This document shows positions 1 to 10,106 of a stretch of 64,000 nt of DNA, one piece after another; positions within the stretch are counted from its first letter, which is position 1, and every line of letters begins with the position of its first letter. A program made the position numbers and the translations under genes. Source of the DNA: Bradyrhizobium algeriense. Its GTDB lineage: Bacteria; Pseudomonadota; Alphaproteobacteria; Rhizobiales; Xanthobacteraceae. Below the pieces are notes generated by a model, which was not told the DNA's origin, searched no databases, and saw only the letters and a program-made list of their open reading frames with translations. The DNA lies in contig NZ_PYCN01000003.1 in the NCBI RefSeq assembly GCF_003062295.1, positions 1-64,000 of the forward strand, read 5' to 3'.

Positions 1-127
1 ATGCACTATGATCTTGGATACTTCGACCTGGAGCAGAAAACCCTGCAACCCCTCGACAACCCGTTCGGCACGAGGTTGTCACCCATGTCTTAGGTACGAC
101 CCGTTACCTATGTCTCCGGGCTGGACA
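1..127 (+). mobile_element. Right end of an insertion sequence (IS481-like), cut by the window edge
   Basis: The first 93 bases read in frame as the last 30 residues of a transposase (HYDLGYFD ... NPFG ... LSPMS, stop TAG at 91-93), a C-terminus typical of IS481/IS3-type rve transposases common in bradyrhizobia. The following 34 bases end in CCGGGCTGGACA, which reads as a terminal inverted repeat (TGTCCAGCCCGG on the other strand). Whether the element is complete cannot be seen because its left part lies outside the window. It stops about 10 bp from the 3' end of tRNA-Asp. Family assignment is from memory of the C-terminal motif. Confidence 0.5.
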
Positions 128-137
128 CATTGATAAA

Positions 138-214
138 TGGCGCGAGAGACGGGACTCGAACCCGCGGCCTCCGCCGTGACAGGGCGGCGCTCTAACCAAC
201 TGAGCTACTCCCGC
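138..214 (-). tRNA. tRNA-Asp (GTC)
   Basis: The minus strand folds as a 77-nt cloverleaf: acceptor GCGGGAG pairs with CTCTCGC (one G-U), the D arm is TAGCTCAGTTGG, the anticodon loop is CTGTCAC with anticodon GTC, the T arm is GGTTCGAGTCC, and CCA is encoded at 138-140. An IS end lies about 10 bp beyond its 3' end. Confidence 0.95.
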
Positions 215-252
215 GGATGCCGTAATCATGTTCTGATCCGCGCAGAACCGAG

Positions 253-281
253 GGCATAAAGGGCCGCTACCGCTTAGTCAA
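253..281 (-). promoter_or_regulatory. Putative promoter of tRNA-Asp
   Basis: On the minus strand TTGACT (276-281) is followed after 17 bases by TATGCC (253-258), about 39 bp upstream of the mature tRNA. It is a good housekeeping-type -35 with a fair -10. The rest of the gap 215-537 shows only the leader of the HU gene; no other gene is seen there. Confidence 0.5.
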
Positions 282-537
282 GGACGTTGCGAATCCCCGC
301 GTCAGGCGGGCGTTTCTGCGATTCCGATGCAAATAACGGCCTGTTTCCGGGCAAAACAGCGCAGGCAGCTATCGCCCGAATCGTTTAAGGCCTGATACGT
401 CTGGGTTTCTTGAAACCCTCCCACTCTGGTCGCATCGTATCCCCGGGGTTTCAAGTCACCACGCAAGGCATTTTCCCGGCGCGGACCGGTTTCACAAACG
501 CGCTTGCAAGCCATTCAACCAACGAGGAGGGCCAGAT

Positions 538-837
538 ATGGCGAAGAAAGCAGCGACTCCAGCCACCATCACACTCAAGCATCTGGCCGCAGCGCTGGCC
601 GAGGAACATGATTTGTCGAAGAAAGCCGCCGAGGCGATCCTGACCGACATGGTCGGCAAGGTCGCAAAACACCTGAAGAAGGGCGAGCGGGTCCGTATCG
701 TGGGGCTCGGCATCCTCCAGGTCCGCAAGCGCGCCGCCCGCATGGGCCGCAACCCCGCCACCGGCGAGCCGCTCCCGATCAAGGCCAGCAAGAAGGTCGC
801 CTTCCGCGCGGCCAAGGAACTCAAGGAAGCCGTGTGA
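538..837 (+). CDS. HU-family DNA-binding protein
   Basis: This 99-residue basic protein has the HU/IHF fold signature: an alpha-helical N-terminal half, then the beta arm with a glycine-rich turn (GLGILQVRKRAARMGRNP) and ATGEPLPIKASKKVAFRAAKELK at the end. HU proteins are nucleoid-associated dimers that bend DNA. It carries a short Ala/Thr-rich N-terminal extension (AKKAATPATI) before the first helix compared with the usual 90-residue HU. The start ATG is preceded by GAGGAGG with good spacing. A strong terminator follows at 864-906, so it is probably monocistronic. IHF alpha is encoded separately at the far end of the window. Confidence 0.9.
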   Translation: MAKKAATPATITLKHLAAALAEEHDLSKKAAEAILTDMVGKVAKHLKKGERVRIVGLGILQVRKRAARMGRNPATGEPLPIKASKKVAFRAAKELKEAV

Positions 838-863
838 TCCGAGGCGCCTCCTGATCCGGCCAG

Positions 864-906
864 AAGCGCCATTCCGGCAGGAGACCCGGAATGGCGCTTT
901 TCTGTT
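864..906 (+). terminator. Rho-independent terminator of the HU gene
   Basis: A perfect 14-bp stem (AAGCGCCATTCCGG, 864-877, with 886-899) encloses an 8-base loop and is followed by TTTCTGTT. Confidence 0.85.
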
Positions 907-943
907 ATAGAACGCTTCCCTTGCCCCAGCTTTTCGGATCGTC

Positions 944-2200
944 ATGCCGGCCTCCCCCCTCGCCTTCACCCACGATGTCACCGAGCGCTTCCTGCGCTAT
1001 GTCGTGATCGACACCCAGTCCGATCCGACGTCGCCGACCTGCCCTTCCACCGAGAAGCAGAAGAATCTGGGCCGCCTGCTGGCGTCCGAGTTGCAGGCGA
1101 TCGGGCTCGCAGATGCCCATCTCGACGAGCACGGCTATGTCTATGCGACGATCCCGGCCAATACCGACAAAAAGGTACCGGTGATCTGCTTCTGCTCGCA
1201 CATGGACACTTCTCCTGATTGCACCGGCGCCAACGTCAAGCCGCAGGTCGTGAAGAATTATCGCGGCGGCGACATCGTGCTGCCGGCCGATCCCACGCAG
1301 GTGATCCGCACCGCCGATCACCCCGCGCTCGCCGACCAGATCGGCCACGACATCATCACTACCGACGGCACCACGCTGCTGGGCGCCGACAACAAGGCCG
1401 GCCTCGCCGAGATCATGGATGCGGCGCGGTTTTTGATTCAAAATCCGCACATCCGGCACGGCACCATCAAGATCCTGTTCACGCCCGACGAGGAGATCGG
1501 CCGCGGCGTCGACAAGGCCGACCTGAAGAAACTCGGCGCCGACTTCGCCTATACGATGGACGGCGAAACCGCCGGGAATATCGAGGACGAAACCTTTTCG
1601 GCCGACGGCGCCATCATCACCATCGAGGGTGTCTCGACCCACCCCGGCTTTGCAAAAGGCAAGATGGAGCACGCGATCAAGATCGCGGCCGCCATCGTCG
1701 ACCGCCTGCCCAGGGACACCTGCTCGCCGGAGACCACTGAGGGCAAGGAAGGTTTTTTGCATCCGATCGGCATTTCCGGCGCACTTGAGAAAGCCACCAT
1801 CGGCTTCATCGTGCGCGACTTCACCGACGAGGGGCTGCAGCAAAAGGAAGCCGTGCTCGAAGGCATCGTTAAAGAGGTGATGAAGGATTATCCGCGCTCG
1901 ACGTACCGGATGGACGTCAAGGCGCAATACCGCAACATGAAGCAGGTCATCGACCGCCACCCCGAAACCGTCGACTACGCCATCGAGGCGATCCGTCGCG
2001 CAGGCCTGACACCGGTGCGCAGCTCGATCCGCGGCGGCACCGACGGCTCACGACTGTCGTTCATGGGCCTGCCCTGCCCCAACATCTTCGCGGGCGAACA
2101 CGCGTTCCACTCGCGGCTGGAATGGGTCAGCCGCCAGGACATGGAAAAGGCGGCGGAGACCATCGTGCACCTGGCCATGATCTGGGAAGAAAGGGCGTAG
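944..2200 (+). CDS. pepT: Peptidase T (tripeptide aminopeptidase)
   Basis: This 418-residue cytoplasmic M20B zinc aminopeptidase releases the N-terminal residue of tripeptides. All expected di-zinc and catalytic residues are visible: H86 and D88 in CSHMDTS, D149 in GADNKAG, E183-E184 in PDEEIGRG, D206 in YTMDGE, and H389 in the C-terminal AFHSRLEW motif. The dimerisation-domain motif GVSTHPGFAKGKMEHAI and the GGTDGSRLSFMGLPCPN block match PepT rather than PepD. Length is normal (E. coli about 408). It stands alone, with the HU terminator upstream and no operon partner. Confidence 0.95.
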   Translation: MPASPLAFTHDVTERFLRYVVIDTQSDPTSPTCPSTEKQKNLGRLLASELQAIGLADAHLDEHGYVYATIPANTDKKVPVICFCSHMDTSPDCTGANVKPQVVKNYRGGDIVLPADPTQVIRTADHPALADQIGHDIITTDGTTLLGADNKAGLAEIMDAARFLIQNPHIRHGTIKILFTPDEEIGRGVDKADLKKLGADFAYTMDGETAGNIEDETFSADGAIITIEGVSTHPGFAKGKMEHAIKIAAAIVDRLPRDTCSPETTEGKEGFLHPIGISGALEKATIGFIVRDFTDEGLQQKEAVLEGIVKEVMKDYPRSTYRMDVKAQYRNMKQVIDRHPETVDYAIEAIRRAGLTPVRSSIRGGTDGSRLSFMGLPCPNIFAGEHAFHSRLEWVSRQDMEKAAETIVHLAMIWEERA

Positions 2201-2324
2201 CGAGTTCGGCGACGCTCCATCCCGCCGATGCCTGCGACAAACGCCAAGCGTTTTGCGCAAGGGAGCGATGGCGACGTGGTTATAAGCCAGGTACGCCACG
2301 TTTTTGAAAATGAGGGAGTCGGCT

Positions 2325-2702
2325 ATGCGGTTGTCCAAGGTCGCCGCTTTGGCGCTTATCGTTGGAGCCACAGGCTCAATGTCCGCGTCTCCAGCGCTAG
2401 CCGCTTCTGACTGTCCAAAATTAGTGGAATTAGCGGATTGGGGCGAGAACTCGACCGGCGACATCAGCGTCACGTCCGGGCAAAGTTGCCAGTTCCCAAT
2501 CACGATGCGCGGCACGGTGACCAGCTCGGACATCTTAAAAAAGCCGGCGCACGGCAAGTTGAAAAAGCTCAACATAACGACGTACGAATACAAGGCGAAG
2601 GCTAGATACAAGGGTAGCGATAGCTTTGCCATCAAAGCGACGGGTCAGGGGCCGACGGCTTCCGGCACGTCGGTAATTACCGTGCAGGCGACGATCAAAT
2701 AA
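2325..2702 (+). CDS. Small secreted protein of unknown function
   Basis: A 125-residue protein with a clear Sec signal peptide (MRLSKVAALALIVGATG ... SPALA, cleavage probably before ASDCPK). The mature part has two cysteines (in ASDCPK and GQSCQF) and alternating beta-like sequence ending in GSDSFAIKATG...VITVQATIK, resembling an Ig-like or cadherin-like repeat. I chose ATG 2325 because GAGGGAG lies just upstream; in-frame TTG 2304 and ATG 2310 would put charged residues ahead of the signal peptide. It is not recognised beyond this; a periplasmic or extracellular structural role is a guess. Confidence 0.7.
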   Translation: MRLSKVAALALIVGATGSMSASPALAASDCPKLVELADWGENSTGDISVTSGQSCQFPITMRGTVTSSDILKKPAHGKLKKLNITTYEYKAKARYKGSDSFAIKATGQGPTASGTSVITVQATIK

Positions 2703-2755
2703 CGTTCCTCGCGCCCGTTGCAGGGTGGACGCACGTTGCCGTCCAGCAAGTTATC

Positions 2756-2974
2756 TTACGGCAGCGACCCACGCAGGTCTGCAACACTAATGTCCGGGGT
2801 GACTCGACCACCGTTCTCAGGAGCGGTGTGCGTGCGCAGCTCGCGGTGTTCGGACACAGTGACGACTTGAACGAGCATCGCGCCAAGCAGAAGCACCGCG
2901 ACCAAAATCAGCCCAGTCTGGGCCGGAGTTAGATATAGATTGGACAAGCGCATCATTACTGCACCCATGCGCAT
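2756..2974 (-). CDS. Possible small single-pass membrane protein
   Basis: The frame encodes up to 72 residues with one convincing hydrophobic segment (GLILVAVLLLGAMLVQVV) near the N-terminus followed by a polar tail. Two further ATGs (2956 and 2953) give a more natural start, MMRLSNLYLTP. No strong ribosome binding site is seen and the product is unrecognised, so it may be spurious. Apart from it, 2703-3103 contains nothing I can support. Confidence 0.3.
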   Translation of the reverse strand: MRMGAVMMRLSNLYLTPAQTGLILVAVLLLGAMLVQVVTVSEHRELRTHTAPENGGRVTPDISVADLRGSLP

Positions 2975-3103
2975 CGCCGCCAGCCTATTTCAACTGTTCG
3001 TTGAGTCGTTAGGCGATTTGGTGGCGTGGCGGTGGCGATCCGGCGTTCAATTGCGTCGCTTCGCTGGCAATGACGGTGTGGTGCGACGGCGCGCCCGCTT
3101 GAA

Positions 3104-3964
3104 TTACGAAGCCCTTGCCGTGACGATCCAGACCGACGCCGGCAGCAGCACCGCATCCCCTTTTGCGAACGGCGTCAGCGCTTCGCGGATCGAATTGGCG
3201 GCAGCCTTCCGGAGTTCTTCCGGTTGGCCCTCCAGCGCCCTACTCACCGGCCCGATTTCGAGCGCGCCCTGCACCGCGCCATCGAGACCGCGGCCGATCG
3301 CGGAATCCAGCAGCAGCGGACACGCCTCCATCTCGACGCCGGTAAAGCCGGCCGCATCGAGGATGCGGCGCACGCGCGCCTCCGAGGCAAACGCGAACGG
3401 CCCGGGATCTTCCGGCCCCTGCTGCGGCAGCTTTGGCACGTGCTTGTAGGCGGCCTGCAGCGGCGCCATGAAGAACGGATTTTCGCGCGGCTCGCGCCAG
3501 CACGCGAACGCAAGACGGCCGGACGGCTTCAGCGCCTTGCGCATGTTGGCGAACGACAGCGCGGGATCGGCGAAGAACATCACGCCGAAGCGCGAGGCCA
3601 GCACATCGAAACTGGCAGGCTCGAACGGATAGACGGTCGCGTCCGCCAGAACGAAATCGATCGAAAGGTCCCTCGGCGCGCTCTGCCGCGCCCGCTCCAG
3701 CATCGGGCCGGATACGTCGACGCCGAGCACATGGCCTGACGGCGCGACCTCGCGCGCGAACGCGATCGTCGTAGCGCCGCTGCCGCAGCCGATATCGATG
3801 ACGCGCTCGCCCGGCTTCAGCTTCGCCCGGTCGATCACAAGGTCGGCGACCGGCCCGAGCACGACATCCTGCTCCGCCTGCCGCGCGGCCCAGCGTTGCC
3901 CGGCCGGTCCATTCCAGTAGGCGACCTGGTCGGCGTTTTGTTCGTGGCCTTGGGGGGCGTCCAT
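3104..3964 (-). CDS. Class I SAM-dependent methyltransferase
   Basis: This 286-residue protein has the Rossmann-type AdoMet-binding fold: motif I VIDIGCGSG (residues 55-63), the acidic end of beta 2 in GVDVSGPML, motif II LADATVYPFE, and the post-motif region FADPALSFANMRKALKPSGRL. It looks like the UbiE/Coq5-like group. The acceptor substrate cannot be told from sequence. Its C-terminal third (SEARVRRILDAAGFTGVEME) is the usual substrate-side extension. It is transcribed toward the pepT region and has no obvious partner gene; tRNA-Val lies upstream. Confidence 0.85.
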   Translation of the reverse strand: MDAPQGHEQNADQVAYWNGPAGQRWAARQAEQDVVLGPVADLVIDRAKLKPGERVIDIGCGSGATTIAFAREVAPSGHVLGVDVSGPMLERARQSAPRDLSIDFVLADATVYPFEPASFDVLASRFGVMFFADPALSFANMRKALKPSGRLAFACWREPRENPFFMAPLQAAYKHVPKLPQQGPEDPGPFAFASEARVRRILDAAGFTGVEMEACPLLLDSAIGRGLDGAVQGALEIGPVSRALEGQPEELRKAAANSIREALTPFAKGDAVLLPASVWIVTARAS

Positions 3965-4075
3965 GTGTGCGGAAACTTTCGATCAGTCCGCCTTCGCTCT
4001 TCGAGCTTCGGCGCGACAGCCTTCGCGCTGATGCCAAGGCTGGCTTGCCGAGCCGTAGCGCGTCAGCGCGAAGGC

Positions 4076-4152
4076 TGGTAGGCGGCGACGGATTCGAACC
4101 GCCGACCCTCTCGGTGTAAACGAGATGCTCTAACCAGCTGAGCTAGCCGCCC
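4076..4152 (-). tRNA. tRNA-Val (TAC)
   Basis: A 77-nt minus-strand cloverleaf: acceptor GGGCGGC pairs with GCCGCCT, the D arm is TAGCTCAGCTGG, the anticodon loop is TTTACAC with anticodon TAC, the T arm is GGTTCGAATCC, and CCA is encoded at 4076-4078. Confidence 0.95.
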
Positions 4153-4163
4153 TTGAGCCGCCT

Positions 4164-4192
4164 GTTTAGCCCTGCGGCCCCCTTTGATGCAA
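4164..4192 (-). promoter_or_regulatory. Putative promoter of tRNA-Val
   Basis: The minus strand shows TTGCAT (4187-4192), a 17-base spacer, then CTAAAC (4164-4169), ending 11 bp upstream of the mature tRNA. Confidence 0.5.
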
Positions 4193-4221
4193 GGGTTGGA
4201 TAGCTCGGGCGTCCGGTCGCA

Positions 4222-4623
4222 TCAGTCGCCCGGCCGTCCCGGCAAATCCCTGATATCGTTGATCCATGGCGCGGCGGAGCGGCACCAGATTTGCCGCGCC
4301 GGCTTGAGTTCTCCACGCTGGCGGATGCTGCCCCAGCGGATGCCCCAGTCGTCCGGCCCGCCGTCGCCGCTGGTGAACAGCGGGGAACCACAACCCTCGC
4401 AAAAATGCTGGAAACGCGTGCGGCCGTTGTTGCCGGTCTTCGCGTAAATCTTCGCCGGCGCGCCCGTCATGCGGACCTGGGCTTCGGAGCAGATCACCGT
4501 GACCCGGTACGGTGAGCCCGTCAGGTTCTGGCAATCGGTGCAGTGACAGATCGATACTTTCGCGGGATCGATGTCGGCCCGATAGGTCACCCGCCCGCAA
4601 TGGCATTGCCCGTCGATTTCCAT
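4222..4623 (-). CDS. GFA-domain (CENP-V/GFA) zinc protein
   Basis: This 133-residue protein carries the GFA zinc-binding fold: CHCGRVTY near the N-terminus, then ICHCTDCQNLTGSPY, and FCEGCGSPLF further on, giving the paired cysteine ligands of the family. Named members include glutathione-dependent formaldehyde-activating enzymes, but most are uncharacterised, so the reaction is unknown. The start MEIDGQCHCG at 4623 is preferred because GGAAGGGG precedes it and homologues begin there; a longer in-frame reading (to 4713) would run through the lon terminator hairpin. It lies directly downstream of that terminator, on the same strand as lon. Confidence 0.8.
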   Translation of the reverse strand: MEIDGQCHCGRVTYRADIDPAKVSICHCTDCQNLTGSPYRVTVICSEAQVRMTGAPAKIYAKTGNNGRTRFQHFCEGCGSPLFTSGDGGPDDWGIRWGSIRQRGELKPARQIWCRSAAPWINDIRDLPGRPGD

Positions 4624-4660
4624 CCCCTTCCAACTCCGCTTGCCAAATCGAAGTTTCGAC

Positions 4661-4698
4661 CCGCGCAAAACAAAAACGGCGCCCGAAGGCGCCGTTTT
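4661..4698 (-). terminator. Rho-independent terminator of lon
   Basis: On the minus strand an 11-bp perfect stem (AAAACGGCGCC, 4688-4698 with 4673-4683) closed by a stable TTCG tetraloop is followed by TTTTTGTTTTG. It lies 22 bp after the lon stop codon. Confidence 0.9.
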
Positions 4699-4719
4699 AT
4701 CGTTTCGCAACAAACTGGC

Positions 4720-7146
4720 TCAGTGGGCCGTGAGGCCACCGGCCGCTTCGTCGGCGCCATCGGGCTTGACCGGCACCTTGGTGTCCTCTTCCCAGACGAT
4801 CGGCACCGGCGTGCGAACCAGCGCCTTGGCGACGACGTCGTCGAGCCGGGCCACGGGGATGATCTCCATGCCGCCCTTGATCGCATCGGAAATCTCCGTG
4901 AGATCCTTGGCGTTGTCCTCGGGGATCAGCACCGTCTTGATGCCGCCGCGGGCAGCCGCCAACAGCTTCTCCTTCAGACCGCCGATCGGCAGCACGCGAC
5001 CGCGCAGCGTGATCTCACCGGTCATCGCGACATCGTGGCGAACCGGGATGCCCGTCATGACCGAGATGATCGCGGTGGCCATCGCCACACCCGCCGACGG
5101 TCCGTCCTTCGGGGTCGCCCCTTCAGGTACGTGGACATGGATGTCGCGCCGGTCGAACAGCGGCGGCTCGATGCCGTAGTTGATCGCCCGCGAGCGGACG
5201 TAAGACGCCGCCGCCGAGATCGACTCCTTCATCACGTCGCGCAGATTGCCCGTGACCGTCATCTTGCCCTTGCCGGGCATCATGACGCCTTCGATGGTCA
5301 GCAACTCGCCGCCGACATCGGTCCAGGCAAGTCCGGTGACGATACCGACCTGTGGCTCGCTTTCGATCTCGCCGAAGCGGTACTTCGGCACGCCGAGGAA
5401 GTCTTCGAGCGTTTTCTCGGTGACCTTGACCGACTTCTTCTTGGAGATCATCAGCTCCTTCACCGCCTTGCGGGCAAGTGTGGAGAGCTCACGCTCCAGA
5501 TTACGCACGCCCGCTTCGCGGGTGTAGCGGCGGATCATCAGCAACAAGGCATCGTCGTCGATCGACCATTCCTTGGAATCGAGGCCATGCTTGGAGATGG
5601 CGTTCGGGATCAGGTGCTTGCGCGCGATCTCGACCTTCTCGTTCTCGGTGTAGCCGGCGATCCGGATGATCTCCATGCGGTCCATCAGGGGGCCGGGAAT
5701 ATTCAGCGTATTCGCGGTCGTGATGAACATGACGTTCGACAGATCGTAGTCGACCTCCAGATAGTGGTCGTTGAAGGTCGCATTTTGCTCGGGGTCCAGC
5801 ACCTCAAGCAGCGCCGACGACGGATCGCCGCGGAAATCGGCGCCCATCTTGTCGATCTCGTCCAGCAGGAACAGCGGATTCGAGGTCTTCGCCTTGCGCA
5901 TCGACTGGATGACCTTGCCGGGCATCGAGCCGATATAGGTGCGGCGGTGACCGCGGATCTCGGCTTCATCGCGCACGCCGCCGAGCGACACGCGCACGAA
6001 CTCGCGGCCCGTCGCCTTCGCGATCGACTTGCCGAGCGAGGTCTTGCCGACGCCGGGAGGTCCGACCAGGCACAGGATCGGTCCAGTCAGCTTGTTGGCG
6101 CGCGACTGCACGGCGAGATACTCGACGATGCGGTCCTTGACCTTCTCAAGCCCGTAATGGTCGGCGTCCAGCACCGCTTGCGCGGCCTCCAGATCCTTCT
6201 TGACCTTGGACTTCTTGTTCCACGGAATCGACAGCAGCCAGTCGAGATAGTTGCGCACGACGGTTGCTTCCGCGGACATCGGCGACATCTGGCGCAGCTT
6301 CTTCAGCTCGTGCTGCGCCTTCTCCCGCGCTTCCTTGGAAAGCTTGGTCTTGGCAATCTTCTCTTCCAGATCGGCGAGCTCATCGCGACCTTCGTCGTCG
6401 CCGAGCTCCTTCTGGATCGCCTTCATCTGCTCGTTCAGGTAATACTCGCGCTGGGTCTTCTCCATCTGGCGCTTGACGCGCGAGCGGATGCGCTTCTCGA
6501 CCTGCAGCACCGAGATTTCGCTCTCCATCAGGCCCAGCACCTTCTCCAGGCGCTGCGTGACGGACAACGTCTCCAGGATGCCCTGGCGATCGGCGATCTT
6601 GACGGCGAGATGCTGCGCGACCTGATCGCTCAGCTTGGCAAAATCAGTGATCGCCTGAACCACGCCGACGACTTCGGCGGAGATCTTCTTGTTCAGCTTC
6701 ACATAGCTTTCGAAGTCGGACACGACCGAGCGCGCCAGCGCTTCGGCTTCAACCGAATTGGCGTCGGTGTCGGCAAGCGCAACCGCAGTCGCCTCGTAAT
6801 ATTCGCTGCGGTCGGAATATTTCTGCACGCGCGCGCGCTCGAGCCCTTCGACCAGCACCTTCACGGTGCCGTCGGGAAGCTTCAGCAGCTGCAGCACGCT
6901 GGCGAGCGTACCGACCTCATAGATCGAATCCGGGCTTGGATCATCGTCGGACGCGTTCTTCTGCGTCGCGAGCAGAATCAGCGCGTCGTTCTTCATCACC
7001 TCTTCGAGGGCGCGGATCGATTTCTCGCGGCCGACGAACAGCGGCACGATCATGTGCGGAAAAACGACGATGTCGCGGAGCGGCAGCACCGGATACGAAT
7101 GGCTTTCGCCGAGAACGATGGTTGGCCGAGTTTTTGGGGTGGTCAT
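4720..7146 (-). CDS. lon: ATP-dependent protease Lon
   Basis: This 808-residue protein is a full-length LonA protease that degrades misfolded and regulatory proteins in the cytoplasm. An N-terminal substrate-recognition domain ([22 protein letters not shown]) is followed by a coiled-coil (about 200-290), the AAA+ module with Walker A GPPGVGKT (362-369) and Walker B LFLLDEID, and the S16 protease domain with catalytic S684 (DGPSAG) and K727 (GGLKEK). It is the last gene of the tig, clpP, clpX, lon block. The 312-bp gap from clpX suggests its own promoter, and a strong terminator follows. Confidence 0.98.
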   Translation of the reverse strand: MTTPKTRPTIVLGESHSYPVLPLRDIVVFPHMIVPLFVGREKSIRALEEVMKNDALILLATQKNASDDDPSPDSIYEVGTLASVLQLLKLPDGTVKVLVEGLERARVQKYSDRSEYYEATAVALADTDANSVEAEALARSVVSDFESYVKLNKKISAEVVGVVQAITDFAKLSDQVAQHLAVKIADRQGILETLSVTQRLEKVLGLMESEISVLQVEKRIRSRVKRQMEKTQREYYLNEQMKAIQKELGDDEGRDELADLEEKIAKTKLSKEAREKAQHELKKLRQMSPMSAEATVVRNYLDWLLSIPWNKKSKVKKDLEAAQAVLDADHYGLEKVKDRIVEYLAVQSRANKLTGPILCLVGPPGVGKTSLGKSIAKATGREFVRVSLGGVRDEAEIRGHRRTYIGSMPGKVIQSMRKAKTSNPLFLLDEIDKMGADFRGDPSSALLEVLDPEQNATFNDHYLEVDYDLSNVMFITTANTLNIPGPLMDRMEIIRIAGYTENEKVEIARKHLIPNAISKHGLDSKEWSIDDDALLLMIRRYTREAGVRNLERELSTLARKAVKELMISKKKSVKVTEKTLEDFLGVPKYRFGEIESEPQVGIVTGLAWTDVGGELLTIEGVMMPGKGKMTVTGNLRDVMKESISAAASYVRSRAINYGIEPPLFDRRDIHVHVPEGATPKDGPSAGVAMATAIISVMTGIPVRHDVAMTGEITLRGRVLPIGGLKEKLLAAARGGIKTVLIPEDNAKDLTEISDAIKGGMEIIPVARLDDVVAKALVRTPVPIVWEEDTKVPVKPDGADEAAGGLTAH

Positions 7147-7306
7147 GGCCTATTCCTTTTGTTTTGCCCCCTTGCACGCAGTCCGCTTCGTTTAGCGCAA
7201 CCGCCACAAGGTGCCGGGAGTTCCGGGTCACTCGGCCGCCTTCGCTGCCGCCTCTCACCGGATGATTTTGCGACGAATCTCGAACGTGATTTCCGCCACC
7301 ATTGGC

Positions 7307-7338
7307 ATTAGGTGGCTATCGGGTATGGGGGTGTCAAG
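7307..7338 (-). promoter_or_regulatory. Possible lon promoter in the clpX-lon gap (7147-7458)
   Basis: On the minus strand CTTGACA (7332-7338) is followed, after a long spacer of 19 bases, by CCTAAT (7307-7312), about 160 bp upstream of the lon ATG. The -35 is good and could suit either the housekeeping or the heat-shock sigma factor, but the spacing is not ideal. No gene is seen in the 312-bp gap 7147-7458. Confidence 0.3.
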
Positions 7339-7458
7339 TCACGGAAAAATGCCCACTAATTGGGGCTAAACGCGCGCAAAACGCTGACGCAACAACGGCC
7401 GCCGGAATCCGGCAGCCGCGCTATTTGGAGGTAACCCAGCGTGGTGACGCGAGCGCGA

Positions 7459-8733
<1,275 letters not shown>

Positions 8734-9168
8734 TCTTGTCTCCGTCCGCCGTTCGATCCGTTACCCGATCGACCCATTCCGGCACTTCGCCGGACCTGAA
8801 GGTAGATAGAGCAAATTCCGTACCAGAAAAGACCCTAACTCAAATACGCACCGTGCGAATCACGGTTTCTCGAATCCCCCGCGATCTTAGCCCAACCATC
8901 ACAGCCAACCATGCTGACACCCGACTATCAAGAATTCGCTAATCGGGCGCGGATTGGCTACCCGTGACAATACCGTGATTTGCGGCGTTGGCACGGGGAG
9001 AAGTTGACGAAATCGAGCGAGCGTTGCGCGTTTGCCACGCAGCAAAGCCGGCACGAAACCGGAACTTTCTGTCCATGCGGGGGCATGGACAGGCCGCCAG
9101 CGGCCATATTTTCCCGTTTCAGCGCAACCAGCCGTTAAGGTCAACGCGAAAGACGCCAATCCGTGTCC
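8734..9168 (-). other. clpP-clpX intergenic region with a perfect hairpin
   Basis: No gene is seen in these 435 bases. A perfect 10-bp stem with a 4-base loop lies at 9069-9092 (CTGTCCATGC ... GCATGGACAG), about 75 bp after the clpP stop. It lacks a T-run in either direction, so it is more likely an attenuator, processing site or mRNA-stabilising element than a standard terminator. A smaller inverted repeat (ACCGTG/CACGGT) lies nearer clpX. The clpX promoter should be here, but I cannot pick it with confidence. Confidence 0.5.
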
Positions 9169-9804
9169 TTACGGGATTTTCGTTACCGCCGCCTCTTCGG
9201 GACGCTTGTCGATCACCTTGTCGACGATGCCGAAATCGCGGGCCATATCGGCGGTCAGGAATTTGTCGCGCTCGAGCGCGTCCTCGATCGCCTTGTAGGT
9301 CTGGCCGGTGTGCTTCACATAGATTTCGTTGAGGCGCTTCTTGAGATTCAGGATCTCCTGCGCATGCAGCATGATGTCGGTGGCCTGCCCCTGGAAGCCG
9401 CCCGAAGGCTGATGCACCATGATGCGCGAATTGGGCAGCGAGAAACGCATGTCCTTTGCGCCGGCCGCGAGCAGCAGCGAGCCCATCGAGGCGGCCTGTC
9501 CGGTGCACAGCGTCGACACCGGCGGACGAATGAATTGCATCGTGTCGTAGATCGCAAGCCCCGATGTCACCACGCCGCCCGGCGAGTTGATGTACATCGA
9601 GATTTCCTTCTTGGGATTTTCCGCCTCGAGGAACAGGAGCTGCGCGACTGTCAGCGTCGACATGCCATCTTCGACCGGACCGGTCACGAAGATGATGCGC
9701 TCTTTCAGGAGCCGCGAGAAAATGTCGTAGGCGCGTTCGCCGCGGTTGGTCTGCTCGACCACCATGGGCACGAGGTTCATGTAGGCTTCAACGGGATCGC
9801 GCAT
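9169..9804 (-). CDS. clpP: ATP-dependent Clp protease, proteolytic subunit ClpP
   Basis: This 211-residue serine protease forms the double-heptamer chamber used by ClpX and probably ClpA. The catalytic triad is complete: S106 in GQAASMGS, H131 in MVHQPSGG, and D180 in ALERDKF. The handle region ([18 protein letters not shown]) and the N-terminal propeptide-like stretch are normal. It lies between tig and clpX in the classical order. A short polar C-terminus ([11 protein letters not shown]) ends it. Confidence 0.98.
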   Translation of the reverse strand: MRDPVEAYMNLVPMVVEQTNRGERAYDIFSRLLKERIIFVTGPVEDGMSTLTVAQLLFLEAENPKKEISMYINSPGGVVTSGLAIYDTMQFIRPPVSTLCTGQAASMGSLLLAAGAKDMRFSLPNSRIMVHQPSGGFQGQATDIMLHAQEILNLKKRLNEIYVKHTGQTYKAIEDALERDKFLTADMARDFGIVDKVIDKRPEEAAVTKIP

Positions 9805-10083
9805 TAGTCACCCAAGGGTTAGTAGAGGGTTAGGTAGAGAACAGCGGGGGCGAACATCCATCGGCAAGGCAGGCATGATTGCCGCGCACGGACGAACGTC
9901 CCGTGATGCAGGACTTCGGCTCAGAACTCGCGGGTAGCGAGCCGCTCACAGATATGAGCCAATTTCCCGGCGACAAGGCCGGGCAATGGCGAGCCGAATG
10001 AGACGAGTTCAAGCTGATTCGCAGGCGATCTCATAGCGACGGATGCTGCCATCACGCCGCTTTCGCCGTTCATCATTAACATC

Positions 10084-10106
10084 AGCCTGACCAACCCGGT
10101 CAGGCT
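10084..10106 (-). promoter_or_regulatory. Stem-loop overlapping the tig stop codon
   Basis: A 9-bp perfect stem (AGCCTGACC / GGTCAGGCT) with a 5-base loop contains the tig stop codon (10100-10102). There is no T-run after it. It may be a weak or Rho-assisted terminator, or may protect the tig mRNA end. The 295-bp gap to clpP (9805-10099) must hold the clpP promoter and contains no gene I can see. Confidence 0.45.

Noticed and set aside
4543..7311. A very long plus-strand open frame opposite lon
   Set aside because: It is the complement of the clearly coding lon gene in GC-rich DNA; composition is Arg/His/Asp-rich and no domain is recognisable.
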